Assembly (NCBI RefSeq): GCF_000353285.1
Contig: NZ_KB731324.1
Span: 1,320,577-1,384,576 of the forward strand
Length of the DNA stretch: 64,000 bases
Reading direction: 5' to 3'
From: Leptolyngbya boryana PCC 6306
GTDB taxonomy: Bacteria > Cyanobacteriota > Cyanobacteriia > Leptolyngbyales > Leptolyngbyaceae
Part shown: positions 1 to 8,782 of the stretch, piece by piece
Layout of the letters: each line of letters begins with the position of its first letter
Numbering within the stretch: the stretch's first letter is position 1
Notes under the pieces: generated by a model
Seen by the model: only the letters and a program-made list of their open reading frames with translations
Databases searched by the model: none
What the model was told of the DNA's origin: nothing
Translations under genes and position numbers: made by a program

Positions 1-255
1 TACGCCCTGACAGGTGCTGCAATGCGTCAAGAGCGGCAAGTTTAATTCTTCAGCTAAAGCAATATTTCTAGCATTGACCGTATCTTCGAGCAGTTGAGAA
101 TCTTCTTTAAACGTTCCCGAACCGCAACAAGCAGCTTTTTTCAATTCGATCAATTCGATTCCGAGCGATCGCGACACAGCTTTGGTCGATTGATCCAACT
201 CCCGACACGCTCCTTGCGCGACACAACCAGGGAAATAAGCGTATTTCAGAACCAT
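1..255 (-). CDS. HdrB-like CCG-domain protein (heterodisulfide reductase subunit B family), 3' part missing
   Basis: The minus strand is open from an ATG at 255 (or an in-frame ATG at 273) to the left edge, giving 85 residues without a stop. The start reads MVLKYAYFPGCVAQGACREL, followed about 30 residues later by KKAACCGSG and near the edge by THCSTCQG. The FPGC and CCG cysteine clusters are the signature of the CCG domain, which binds a non-cubane iron-sulfur cluster in HdrB and in succinate dehydrogenase subunit E/C relatives. Cyanobacteria carry a stand-alone HdrB-like protein of about 300 residues, so roughly 70% of the gene lies outside the window. Its substrate in cyanobacteria is not established. 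I prefer the 255 start because relatives begin close to the LKYAYFPGC motif. Confidence 0.82.
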   Translation of the reverse strand, partial: MVLKYAYFPGCVAQGACRELDQSTKAVSRSLGIELIELKKAACCGSGTFKEDSQLLEDTVNARNIALAEELNLPLLTHCSTCQGV

Positions 256-480
256 AGAATTTGCCCGACTCATCCGACTTTGATAGTAGCGCCCACCGCC
301 TCGAAAACACCGATCTTAAGAAAAACTGAGGAATTTGGTCAGCGATCGTGGCAAAATGTTCACCGCACCCGAATCTGATATGAGATGACTTCATTCAGAT
401 AAGATGAAGAGATGCTCAAAATGAATGAGCATTTCTGTGTTTAGTGTGATTCGTTGCGGCTGCAACTCAAGAGGAATTTT
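256..480. promoter_or_regulatory. divergent intergenic region between HdrB-like gene and acpP
   Basis: This 225-base spacer separates two divergently transcribed genes and must hold both promoters. A GAGG Shine-Dalgarno sequence lies at 471-474, six bases before the acpP ATG. I see no clear palindromic operator. The imperfect sequence around 390-440 (TCAGATAAGATGAAGAGATG and neighbours) contains TAAGAT-like hexamers that could serve as a -10 box, but I cannot place a matching -35 with confidence. Confidence 0.4.
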
Positions 481-732
481 ATGAGCGAGACCGAAATTTT
501 TGATAAAGTCCAGAAGATCGTGGCAGAACAGTTAGGTGTCGATGCCGCTAAAGTTGTTCCTGCTGCTAGTTTTGCAAACGACTTAGGTGCAGATTCACTC
601 GACACCGTTGAATTGGTGATGGCACTCGAAGAAGAATTCGACATCGAAATCCCCGATGAAGCGGCAGAAGAAATTGCAACGGTTCAATCTGCAGTTGATT
701 ACATCAGTGGCAAAGTTGCAGCCTCGGCTTAG
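481..732 (+). CDS. acpP: acyl carrier protein
   Basis: This 83-residue acidic protein carries growing acyl chains on a 4'-phosphopantetheine arm during type II fatty acid synthesis in the cytosol. The attachment site is Ser39 in the sequence [18 protein letters not shown], which matches the universal DSL motif. The length is typical of AcpP. The ATG at 481 is chosen over an upstream in-frame ATG at 454 because it has a GAGG ribosome site six bases ahead and matches the family N-terminus ([14 protein letters not shown]). The ketosynthase gene fabF follows 80 bases downstream on the same strand, the common cyanobacterial arrangement, so the two are probably co-transcribed. Confidence 0.97.
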   Translation: MSETEIFDKVQKIVAEQLGVDAAKVVPAASFANDLGADSLDTVELVMALEEEFDIEIPDEAAEEIATVQSAVDYISGKVAASA

Positions 733-812
733 TCAAATCTCCGAAGAATGGGGGATAAGACTGTGACTTGTCCCTCATCCTTTATCCCCACATCCTTTTT
801 TCATTGGACATC

Positions 813-2066
813 ATGACAAATACGGTAAATAAGCGCGTTGTTGTCACAGGGCTTGGTGCAATTACGCCGATCGGCAATACGCTTTCTGAGTATTGGGACG
901 GGCTAATGGCGGGACGTAATGGCATTGCCCCCATTACTTTATTCGATGCGTCTCGGCATGATTGTCGTTTTGCCGCTGAGGTAAAAGGCTTTGATCCGAT
1001 TCAATATATGGATCGCAAAGAAGCAAAACGGATGGATCGCTTTTGTCAATTTGCGGTTGCAGCCAGTAAACAAGCTTTGGCAGATGCAAATTTCGAGATC
1101 AATGATCTGAATGCAGAACAAGTCGGAGTTTTGATCGGAACGGGCATTGGCGGCTTGAAAGTTCTCGAAGATCAGCAAGAAATTAACCTGACCAAAGGAC
1201 CCGATCGCTGTAGTCCGTTCATGATTCCCATGATGATTGCGAATATGGCGGCAGGTCTTACGGCGATTCACATTGGTGCAAAAGGTCCAAACTCTTGTTC
1301 AGTGACCGCTTGCGCGGCTGGCTCGAATGCGATCGGCGATGCGTTTCAATGGGTGCGACGCGGCTATGCTCAAGCCATGATTTGCGGTGGTACTGAAGCG
1401 GCAGTCACTTCGCTTGCAGTAGCAGGATTTGCAGCGTGTAAAGCCCTCTCATTAAGAAATGATGACCCTACTCACGCGAGCCGCCCGTTTGATAAAGATC
1501 GCGACGGTTTCGTCTTAGGTGAAGGATCTGGAATTCTTCTGCTCGAAGAAATGGAACACGCGCTGGCTCGTGGCGCAAAGATTTACGCTGAAATCGTCGG
1601 CTATGGCGTAACTTGCGATGCTTATCACATCACAGGACAAACTCCAGGCGGAAAAGATGCCGCAAGAGCGATTCAGTTCTGTCTAAAAGATGGCGGACTC
1701 ACTCCGGATCAGGTGGATTACGTCAATGCTCACGGAACCAGTACGCCCGTCAATGATCCAAATGAGACGATGGCGATTAAAACTGCTCTGGGCGATCGCG
1801 CAAAACAAATTCTCGTCAGCTCCACGAAATCGATGACGGGTCACTTGCTCGGCGGTTCTGGCGGAATTGAAGCCGTTGCAACCGTGATGGCAATCCACAA
1901 CGATCGCGTTCCTCCAACGATTAATTTGGTCGAACCCGATCCAGCTTGTGATCTCGATTACGTTGCCAATGAAAGCCGCGAACATGTCGTGAACGTTGCG
2001 CTGTCCAACTCTTTTGGGTTTGGCGGACACAATGTGACGATCGCATTTAAAAAGTTTGAGCCATAA
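813..2066 (+). CDS. fabF: beta-ketoacyl-ACP synthase II
   Basis: FabF condenses malonyl-ACP with acyl-ACP to elongate fatty acids. The 417-residue product has the full Cys-His-His triad: Cys167 in VTACAAGSN, His in NAHGTSTPVNDPNE and His in KSMTGHLLGGSGG. The C-terminus ends with the typical NSFGFGGHN loop. I place the start at the ATG at 813 (MTNTVNKRVVVTGLG). A longer in-frame TTG-initiated version from 768 adds a hydrophobic stretch that FabF proteins do not have. It lies downstream of acpP and upstream of transketolase. Confidence 0.96.
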   Translation: MTNTVNKRVVVTGLGAITPIGNTLSEYWDGLMAGRNGIAPITLFDASRHDCRFAAEVKGFDPIQYMDRKEAKRMDRFCQFAVAASKQALADANFEINDLNAEQVGVLIGTGIGGLKVLEDQQEINLTKGPDRCSPFMIPMMIANMAAGLTAIHIGAKGPNSCSVTACAAGSNAIGDAFQWVRRGYAQAMICGGTEAAVTSLAVAGFAACKALSLRNDDPTHASRPFDKDRDGFVLGEGSGILLLEEMEHALARGAKIYAEIVGYGVTCDAYHITGQTPGGKDAARAIQFCLKDGGLTPDQVDYVNAHGTSTPVNDPNETMAIKTALGDRAKQILVSSTKSMTGHLLGGSGGIEAVATVMAIHNDRVPPTINLVEPDPACDLDYVANESREHVVNVALSNSFGFGGHNVTIAFKKFEP

Positions 2067-2101
2067 ACTTGAACTGGCTACCGTTATCTAGGATTATTAG
2101 G

Positions 2102-2139
2102 AGGCTGTTATCAATTGACAGCCTTTGATAGCTTTTTCT
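2102..2139 (+). terminator. possible weak terminator after fabF
   Basis: The arms AGGCTGT (2102-2108) and ACAGCCT (2118-2124) form a 7-bp stem with a 9-base loop. A T-rich but interrupted tract (TTGATAGCTTTTTC) follows. The lack of an uninterrupted T-run right after the stem makes it a weak candidate, and some read-through into transketolase is possible. Confidence 0.45.
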
Positions 2140-2243
2140 GATTAGGTATTTGTGCCTACTTTTCTTCATAATGGAATCAAGTATTCGGATTTGATCGAAT
2201 TCTTCCGTTATTGCCCACTCGTCGTTCATTCTTAACAGAAATC

Positions 2244-4253
2244 ATGGTCGTTGCAGCCCAGTCACTCGAAGAACTTTGCATTAATTCGATTCGCTTTTTA
2301 GCGATCGATGGCGTTGAGAAAGCAAAATCCGGACACCCAGGATTGCCGATGGGTGCGGCTCCGATGTCCTTCGTGCTATGGGACAAGTTCATGCGGTTTA
2401 ATCCCAAAAATCCGCAGTGGTTCAACCGCGATCGCTTCGTGCTGTCCGCAGGTCACGGCTCAATGCTGCAATATGCATTGCTCTATTTAGCGGGCTATGA
2501 CAGTGTGACGATCGACGATATCAAACAGTTCCGCCAACTCGGATCGCGCACGCCTGGACACCCAGAAAATTTTGAAACTGCAGGTGTTGAAGTCACAACT
2601 GGGCCTTTGGGTCAAGGGATTTGTAATGGGGTTGGTTTGGCAATCGCTGAAGCGCACCTGGCTGCAAAATTCAACAAGCCCGATGCAACGATTGTTGATC
2701 ACTATACCTATGTGATCATGGGTGATGGCTGCAACATGGAAGGCGTTTCGGGTGAAGCGTGCTCACTGGCTGGACACCTGGGTTTGGGTAAACTGATTGC
2801 CCTCTATGATGACAACCATATCTCGATCGATGGAGACACTGAGGTTTCCTTTACTGAAGATGTGGGTAAACGCTACGAAGCGTATGGTTGGCAAGTTCTC
2901 ACTGTGCCCGATGGCGATACCAATACTGCTGCAATCGAAGCCGCGATCGCAGAAGCGAAGAAAGAAACGACCAAGCCGACCTTGATCAAAATCCGCACAA
3001 CGATCGGATTCGGTTCACCCAACAAGCAAGGAACCGCAGGCGTTCACGGTGCTGCTTTGGGTGGTGACGAAGTGGCTGCAACCCGCAAGCAGTTAGGTTG
3101 GGATTACGAACCTTTCGTGGTTCCCGAAGATGCTTTGAATCACTGGCGCAAAGCGATCGAGCGCGGTGCGAAGCTCGAATCTGATTGGAATGCAGCGTTT
3201 GCAGACTACAAAGCAAAATATCCTGAAGATGCAGCAACCTTTGAGCGCCTGCTGAGCGGCAAGCTTCCAGACGGTTGGGAAAAGTGCCTGCCGGTCTACA
3301 CGCCTGAAGATAAAGGCTTAGCGACTCGTCAAACGTCTGAGAAGACTTTGAATGCGATCGCGCCTGTTGTTCCCGAACTGATCGGTGGTTCGGCTGACTT
3401 GACTCACTCGAACTTGACCTTGCTGAAAGGGTTCGGTGACTTCCAGAAAGGCTCTTACCAAAACCGCAACCTCCGCTTTGGAGTCCGCGAACATGCAATG
3501 GGCGCAATCTGTAATGGAATTGCATTGCACAATTCGGGCTTGATTCCTTACTGTGCAACCTTCTTGGTGTTTGTAGACTACATGCGGGCAGCGATTCGCC
3601 TTTCTGCACTGTCTGAAGCAGGCGTGATTTATGTCATGACTCATGACTCAGTTGCATTGGGTGAAGATGGCCCTACTCACCAACCGATTGAGACGCTTGC
3701 ATCGCTGCGTGCGATTCCGAACCTGTTGGTCTTCCGTCCTGCGGATGGAAATGAAACCTCTGGTGCATACAAAATTGCAATGGAGCGTCGTAAGCAGCCT
3801 TCGCTGTTGGCAATGACTCGTCAAGCATTGCCGAACTTGGATGGTAGCTCGATCGATGCAGTCGCTCGTGGTGCATACATTCTTTCCGGTAGCGACGACC
3901 TTCCCGATATCATCTTGGTGGGAACGGGAAGTGAAGTGAGCCTTTGTGTAACTGCTGCCGAAAAACTTCGTGCAGAAGGTCACAAAGTCCGCGTGGTATC
4001 GATGCCTTGTTGGGAATTGTTCGAGGAGCAAGATGAAGCGTACAAGAACACCATCTTCCCGAAAGCAGATCAAAAACGCCTCGTGGTTGAAGCTGCTTCT
4101 AGCTTCGGTTGGCAGAAGTACATGGGAAGCGAAGGCGACATAATCAGCATTGAGCGCTTTGGTATCTCGGCTCCAGGTAACGTTGCTATGGAGAAATTCG
4201 GCTACACCGTCGATAACGTTGTGGCTCGTGCGAAAGCAGTGATCGGCAAATAA
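2244..4253 (+). CDS. tkt: transketolase
   Basis: Transketolase moves two-carbon ketol units between sugar phosphates in the Calvin-Benson cycle and pentose phosphate pathway, using thiamine diphosphate. The 669-residue length is normal. Visible motifs are [10 protein letters not shown] near the N-terminus, SAGHGSML, the diphosphate/metal-binding [22 protein letters not shown], and [12 protein letters not shown] with the catalytic glutamate. The ATG at 2244 ([12 protein letters not shown]) fits the family N-terminus better than an in-frame upstream start at 2211. No strong Shine-Dalgarno sequence is visible. A strong terminator follows 30 bases after the stop, so it ends its transcript. Confidence 0.97.
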   Translation: MVVAAQSLEELCINSIRFLAIDGVEKAKSGHPGLPMGAAPMSFVLWDKFMRFNPKNPQWFNRDRFVLSAGHGSMLQYALLYLAGYDSVTIDDIKQFRQLGSRTPGHPENFETAGVEVTTGPLGQGICNGVGLAIAEAHLAAKFNKPDATIVDHYTYVIMGDGCNMEGVSGEACSLAGHLGLGKLIALYDDNHISIDGDTEVSFTEDVGKRYEAYGWQVLTVPDGDTNTAAIEAAIAEAKKETTKPTLIKIRTTIGFGSPNKQGTAGVHGAALGGDEVAATRKQLGWDYEPFVVPEDALNHWRKAIERGAKLESDWNAAFADYKAKYPEDAATFERLLSGKLPDGWEKCLPVYTPEDKGLATRQTSEKTLNAIAPVVPELIGGSADLTHSNLTLLKGFGDFQKGSYQNRNLRFGVREHAMGAICNGIALHNSGLIPYCATFLVFVDYMRAAIRLSALSEAGVIYVMTHDSVALGEDGPTHQPIETLASLRAIPNLLVFRPADGNETSGAYKIAMERRKQPSLLAMTRQALPNLDGSSIDAVARGAYILSGSDDLPDIILVGTGSEVSLCVTAAEKLRAEGHKVRVVSMPCWELFEEQDEAYKNTIFPKADQKRLVVEAASSFGWQKYMGSEGDIISIERFGISAPGNVAMEKFGYTVDNVVARAKAVIGK

Positions 4254-4284
4254 GCACAAAAGTTGCTTTGAGTGATAGATTGCA

Positions 4285-4312
4285 AGCCCCCAGAATTTCT
4301 GGGGGCTTTTTT
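4285..4312 (+). terminator. rho-independent terminator of tkt
   Basis: AGCCCCCAGA (4285-4294) pairs perfectly with TCTGGGGGCT (4298-4307) around a 3-base loop, giving a 10-bp stem. A run of T residues (4307-4312) follows directly. This is a textbook intrinsic terminator for the gene ending at 4253. Confidence 0.93.
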
Positions 4313-4624
4313 GTTGAAATCGGCATCGCTAACTCAATTGCTTTCATCTACTCGGAACCTGGTGAAAGCAATTCCTCATGGGTTGCTACAAGAATTACGA
4401 AGGTTGATCTAATCGTTCGATCGATCAGCGCTGCTATTAGATATGCGTGGGCAGTTCTAGATGCGATCGCAGCTTCAAGCAACCCATCTCAGTATTTTCT
4501 CTGAGTGATAAGATTCACTGATTCTTTACTTTAGCTGTACGGAAACCATCGCCTCGCCGACGAAAGTATAAACAAGAACACAAGCTGCAATGCTTACTGA
4601 ACATCTACTCTAGCGAGGTCTGCG
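4313..4624. other. intergenic stretch after tkt terminator
   Basis: About 310 bases without a convincing gene. One in-frame open stretch runs through it, but that stretch begins inside the tkt terminator and its product resembles nothing I know. The distal part must contain the promoter of the small gene at 4625. A GAGG ribosome site lies at 4615-4618. Confidence 0.5.
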
Positions 4625-4840
4625 ATGCTTTACACTCAAACCAATTCCACCTGCTCTGATGGTGCTGTTAGCTCGGTGCTTGACCGAATTCTCGCCACAG
4701 GTCAAATTGCTCAAAGTGATGCTCATCGAGTCCTGCAAGCTGCAATGACGTTAGACAGTCCGCTCAGTGCTGAAGAACAAACAAAAATTAGAGTCATTGC
4801 TCATCGTTTAGGACTAGGCATGTTGAAGGTTGTCTACTAG
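4625..4840 (+). CDS. small conserved cyanobacterial protein
   Basis: A 71-residue soluble protein of unknown function. After a polar N-terminus it has a helical region with the pattern VLDRILATGQIAQSDAHRVLQAAM followed by ISAEEQ-like and IAHRLGLGMLKVV segments. Several small cyanobacterial proteins share this layout (a helix pair, then a short C-terminal GxLKVV), and I recognise the family type but not a named role. The start is supported by GAGG six bases upstream. The next gene begins 115 bases later on the same strand. Confidence 0.7.
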   Translation: MLYTQTNSTCSDGAVSSVLDRILATGQIAQSDAHRVLQAAMTLDSPLSAEEQTKIRVIAHRLGLGMLKVVY

Positions 4841-4955
4841 GAAATGGCTTGCGTTTGATTGCTACAATCTTGCGGCAAAAACTTATCCAACCGTAAAACC
4901 CTGAATTAAAGCAGAATTTGATGAACAATAGAGGAGGCGAGTTATTCAAAACAGA

Positions 4956-5357
4956 ATGGGACAGTACGATCGCTTAATTCTCATGGCAGAAGATGAACTG
5001 ACACAGTACAGTACCGATGCCCGTAAAATTGAAAAGCTCCGACAGAAAATTGGTTTATCGGTTTCTGCCAATGAGCAAAAGCAAGTCAAAGAGCAACTTT
5101 TAGCAGAAATGCCAACTGATCCAATTCGCAAAATCATTGAAGATCAGCGTCAAACGGTTGCACTACCATTTTGGGGAATTGCTGGATTGGGTTTATTGTT
5201 TGGCATTTCCATGTCGCAACCGTTAGATTTTGTTGCCACCATCGCTGGAGGCGCGATCGCCTTCCAAATTCAAAAACTCGGCTGGCGACTCCAAGCAAAA
5301 CGACTAGTACTCAAAACCTTGGAAGATATCGAAGAACGAGTTCGCAAGCCTGATTAA
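4956..5357 (+). CDS. conserved hypothetical protein with C-terminal membrane region
   Basis: This 133-residue protein of unknown function starts with a charged, probably helical region (residues 1-65, rich in K, E and Q). One or two hydrophobic segments follow (about residues 70-100: LPFWGIAGLGLLFGISM and DFVATIAGGAIAFQI), then a basic, amphipathic tail. The layout suggests a membrane-anchored protein with a cytoplasmic coiled-coil. A GGAGG ribosome site about 20 bases upstream is a little far from the ATG at 4956, so initiation could differ slightly. The codon pattern is consistent with a real gene. Confidence 0.65.
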   Translation: MGQYDRLILMAEDELTQYSTDARKIEKLRQKIGLSVSANEQKQVKEQLLAEMPTDPIRKIIEDQRQTVALPFWGIAGLGLLFGISMSQPLDFVATIAGGAIAFQIQKLGWRLQAKRLVLKTLEDIEERVRKPD

Positions 5358-5404
5358 CAATATTTGCATAGTTGCGAGTGGGCAGAGCTATCTAGCAACT
5401 GCAA

Positions 5405-6751
5405 TTAAACCGCAATAGCCTGCATCGATTGGCAAGCCTCAATCAGACCTTCAACTCCTTGAACGATCGTAATTTTCGTTGCCAATCGATGCTCCAAATC
5501 TGCCACAGTCATGTCATCTAAAAATACGGCTGCATCTTGTTTCAGCATCAAAGACGGCAAAAGAATTCCGTCTCCGAGCGCTCTCCCTTGCAGTGCTGCC
5601 AAAATGTCTTGCCCAGTCAGTAGCCCTGTGACAGTCATGCTCTGACCCCAGTACTGGCTATTCAGAGCAACCATTTTGACCGTCAAACCTTGAACTTGGT
5701 TTAAGCGATCGAGAATCGGCAAAAATGCTCTCTCAACTGCATTTCCCACGACCCAAGTATACTCACGCGCAGGAGCAATCTTCTGCGGAAGTCGTTGTGC
5801 TGCTGTTTCAAACTCTTTTAGGAACAATCGAATCGAACCTACACCATTACCAATTTGTGGATAGTCTTCATAGTGCGATTCTGGGGGTAAATCGGCTCCA
5901 GCGATTAAGAACCACTCATCTGCTAACCAAACAATCGTACTGCCCTGCTCTTTTCGGAATTTAGCTTGCAGTGCTTGTACTTGGGCAATTACTTCTCTCG
6001 CTTTCTCAGGTGAAACGGGAATCAATTCATCTTCATCGGGTCGAAATCGGGTCAGTCCAACGGGAACCACCGCGATCGACGCAACTGCTGGAATCTCTCC
6101 TGTGTGAAACTGCGCTAGATCCTCGATCGTCCGAGTTAAGTGCTCACCATCATTGATACCAGGACAGAGAACCACTTGAGCATGGATCTGTAGCTGTCGT
6201 TCTTGGAACCATCGCATCTGGTCGAGAATTTGACCTGCTCTTGAATTTTTCAGCAACCGAGTTCTGACATCTGCTTCAGTTGCATGAACTGAAACATAAA
6301 GTGGGGAAAGCCTCATCTGTTCAATCCGGTTCCACTCGCGCTGAGTCAAATTCGTCAGCGTCAAATAGCTCCCATAAAGAAAACTCAGCCGATAGTCATC
6401 ATCTTTGAGGTAAAGACTATCTCGCTTGCCCGGAGGCTGTTGATCAATAAAGCAAAATGGACAGCGATTCGTACATTGGATCAACCCATCAAACAGAGCC
6501 GTTTCAAACTCCAAACCCAGATCCTCATCATAATCTTTCTCAATTTCGATCTGATGGGTTTTTCCTTTGCGATCGATCACGTCGAGTTCTAAAAATTCGT
6601 CCGCACACAAAAACTGATAGTCGATCAGATCGCGAGGCTTTTCGCCGTTGATCGATACAATGCGATCGCCCACCTCAAATCCAATCTCTTGCGCGATTGA
6701 ACCCGACAACACCCCAGTAATTAACGCCGGACGAATAGAAATCTCGCTCAT
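5405..6751 (-). CDS. PDZ-radical SAM-DUF512 protein, cyanobacterial TIGR03279 type
   Basis: A 448-residue probable iron-sulfur oxidoreductase of unknown substrate. The N-terminus is a PDZ-like domain (residues 1-60: ALITGVLSGSIAQEIGFEVGDRIVSING). It is followed by a cysteine motif CTNRCPFCFIDQ around residues 93-104 typical of the radical SAM-like module, and then the DUF512 C-terminal domain. The family is present in nearly all cyanobacteria as a conserved putative FeS protein, with relatives in clostridia. The next minus-strand gene upstream is uppP, only 27 bases away, so both may share a transcript. No partner points to the substrate. Confidence 0.88.
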   Translation of the reverse strand: MSEISIRPALITGVLSGSIAQEIGFEVGDRIVSINGEKPRDLIDYQFLCADEFLELDVIDRKGKTHQIEIEKDYDEDLGLEFETALFDGLIQCTNRCPFCFIDQQPPGKRDSLYLKDDDYRLSFLYGSYLTLTNLTQREWNRIEQMRLSPLYVSVHATEADVRTRLLKNSRAGQILDQMRWFQERQLQIHAQVVLCPGINDGEHLTRTIEDLAQFHTGEIPAVASIAVVPVGLTRFRPDEDELIPVSPEKAREVIAQVQALQAKFRKEQGSTIVWLADEWFLIAGADLPPESHYEDYPQIGNGVGSIRLFLKEFETAAQRLPQKIAPAREYTWVVGNAVERAFLPILDRLNQVQGLTVKMVALNSQYWGQSMTVTGLLTGQDILAALQGRALGDGILLPSLMLKQDAAVFLDDMTVADLEHRLATKITIVQGVEGLIEACQSMQAIAV

Positions 6752-6778
6752 GACTCGAACTTTGACAGCTTCTCTAGT

Positions 6779-7651
6779 TTAAGCCTTTAGAACTTGTGTG
6801 GCGATTGCGGCTAATAATGTGATGCCTAACGCCAAGCGATACCAGACAAAGACCCAAGTACTCTGACGCTGCAAAAACTTCAGCAGCCAAGCGATCGATA
6901 AATACGAAAACACAAACGCTGAAATGATGCCAAACAGCAAAGGCATTCCCATTGAACCATCTTGTAACACGTCTTTCGTTTGCACTAAGGTGGCAATCGC
7001 CAAAGTCGGCAGACCGAGCAGAAAGGAAAATCGAGCCGCTGTTTCTCTGCGTAATCCTAAAAACAAGCCAGTCGTCAAAGTCGAACCTGAGCGCGAGGCT
7101 CCAGGCAGCAACGCAATCATTTGCCCAAGTCCAACCAAAATCCCATCTTTCACCTCAAGCTCATCAAACCCCCGTTTCCGAGAACCGACTTTCTCGGCAA
7201 GTGCCAACAAAAGCGACATCACGATCGACATCACAGCAATTAGTGTCGCACTCTCTAACTTTACGCCCAACTCTTTGAGCATCAAGCCACCCGCTAAGGC
7301 TGGAACTGTTCCGAAGACAATGCCGATAAAGATCTTCCAGTCTTCGCGATACCACTCCTTGCGCACAAATGCCCCCAAAGCTCCTGAGAGAATATTCCGA
7401 ATATCCTTCCAAAAGTACATCAGCACCGCGATGACACTGCCGAACTGAATCGCATCGATCGCTTCTTTTTTCCATTGGTTCTGCCAGCCAAACACATCTG
7501 TAAAAATAATCAAATGCGCCGTACTGCTGATCGGCAGAAACTCTGTAATTCCTTGCACTAAACCCAAGACAACACCTTGGAAAAGAGCAAACAGACTATT
7601 GCTCTCACTAGCAACGACTAAAAGTGGGGTCATGCGCTTCTCAACCTTCAA
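6779..7651 (-). CDS. uppP: undecaprenyl-diphosphate phosphatase
   Basis: UppP (BacA) dephosphorylates undecaprenyl diphosphate to recycle the lipid carrier for peptidoglycan and other envelope polymers, and confers bacitracin tolerance. The 290-residue protein is strongly hydrophobic with about eight membrane segments. It has both family signatures: QGITEFLPISSTAHLI near residue 34 and LLPGASRSGSTLTTGLFLG around residue 180. The start may be the ATG at 7651 or the in-frame ATG at 7633 (MTPLLVV). It lies directly upstream of the DUF512 gene on the same strand. Confidence 0.96.
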   Translation of the reverse strand: MKVEKRMTPLLVVASESNSLFALFQGVVLGLVQGITEFLPISSTAHLIIFTDVFGWQNQWKKEAIDAIQFGSVIAVLMYFWKDIRNILSGALGAFVRKEWYREDWKIFIGIVFGTVPALAGGLMLKELGVKLESATLIAVMSIVMSLLLALAEKVGSRKRGFDELEVKDGILVGLGQMIALLPGASRSGSTLTTGLFLGLRRETAARFSFLLGLPTLAIATLVQTKDVLQDGSMGMPLLFGIISAFVFSYLSIAWLLKFLQRQSTWVFVWYRLALGITLLAAIATQVLKA

Positions 7652-7876
7652 AAACTAGGAGCAGAACTCTCGCTGTGCAGTGTACTGCCATTTCAGCGAT
7701 TTCTGAATTCGTTCTCCTAAATTTATTCGCAATTTCAAGATAGTTCCGCTATTCTGAAATATGCCTAGGGGGGGCATTCTCCTTAAGAATGATTTACAAA
7801 TTGAGGCTCCCGTCCCTAGAAAATCCTATGGTAATGTTAAGTTAAGTAAATAAAATGAACAGGATTAAATTTTCCT
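7652..7876. promoter_or_regulatory. divergent spacer uppP / DUF3120 gene
   Basis: A 225-base spacer between divergent genes that must contain both promoters. It contains a run of seven G residues (TGCCTAGGGGGGGCATTC, about 7762-7779). It also contains an AT-rich segment with TTAAGTTAAGTAAATAAAATG just before the plus-strand gene. No defined operator is recognised. Confidence 0.35.
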
Positions 7877-8614
7877 TTGATTTCCTATTCGCCCACCCCC
7901 ACCCCATCCCAAGAGGCTGAAGTGATCGCGGTTTCTAAATCTTCTCTCACTGAATCTTCTCTGATAGAGCGGCAACTCCCGTCGCGCAATCGTCTCATTT
8001 TCGGTGCATCGGTCTTTTTGGTGTCGGTTCCTGTGTTCTTTGAAGCGCCCTTAGTCCGATCGATTCCGCTGCTCTGCCTTTTACTCACTTCAGTATGGGT
8101 TTGGGTCTCGATCGCGCTTTCTGCGAAATCAAAAACACAACACTGGGGTGAGTTAATCACAGGATTCACTTGGACATGGCTTGCTGGCTCGCTTTACTGG
8201 GGGTGGATGCGTTGGGAACCCACGTTACATTTACCGATCGAAGCGATTGGGCTGCCGATCGCGATCTGGGGATTGCGGCAGAATTGGTGCAAACTTGGAA
8301 ACTTTTTCTACTTAGGCTCCCTCTTTGGAACTGCAATCACTGATTTATATTTCTACGTGAGTGACTTGATTCCGTATTGGCGGCGATTAATGCAGGTAGA
8401 ACCAGATGCAGTGCAGCCGATCTTTCAAGAAGCTCTTATGCAAATGTACACACCTCATGGCATTTTCTGGGTGATTTCACTAGCTACGCTACTCCTTGTA
8501 ATCGGTGTTCTCTCGCTGCGGGTGAAAACGCCGCATTGGGTAGCATTTGGTGGTGCTGTTCTCAGTACCATTCTAGTTGACAGTCTTTTCTGGATTGCAG
8601 CAACCCTGGCATAA
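7877..8614 (+). CDS. DUF3120 family membrane protein
   Basis: A 245-residue integral membrane protein found across cyanobacteria, function unknown. The N-terminal 35 residues are polar. They are followed by about six hydrophobic segments (for example LIFGASVFLVSVPVFFEAPLV, LLCLLLTSVWVWVSIAL, GFTWTWLAGSLYWGW and VAFGGAVLSTILVDSLFWIA). The PLVRSIP and WGWMRWEP motifs match my memory of the family. No ATG is available near the 5' end. Initiation is either TTG at 7877 or GTG at 7922, which removes 15 residues. Confidence 0.8.
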   Translation: MISYSPTPTPSQEAEVIAVSKSSLTESSLIERQLPSRNRLIFGASVFLVSVPVFFEAPLVRSIPLLCLLLTSVWVWVSIALSAKSKTQHWGELITGFTWTWLAGSLYWGWMRWEPTLHLPIEAIGLPIAIWGLRQNWCKLGNFFYLGSLFGTAITDLYFYVSDLIPYWRRLMQVEPDAVQPIFQEALMQMYTPHGIFWVISLATLLLVIGVLSLRVKTPHWVAFGGAVLSTILVDSLFWIAATLA

Positions 8615-8782
8615 ACTCGTAGATAGCGCGATTGCACGCAATTTCTCTCAGTTGAATACTGCGGAAAATACAGTAAAAAATAATTCACTTCACCTTTATA
8701 TTACAAGCGCTACTACTGACACATTTCCATCGCAAGCGTTGCATCATAAGGAAAGAATGACCTTATTTTCCTTGTTGAGCCT

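Noticed and set aside
2986-3609. Long minus-strand frame opposite transketolase.
   Set aside because: It lies wholly inside tkt, its product resembles no family and has poor composition. It is the usual shadow of a GC-biased gene.
4268-4504. 78-residue plus-strand frame after tkt.
   Set aside because: It starts before the strong tkt terminator and runs through the hairpin. It has no recognisable motif.
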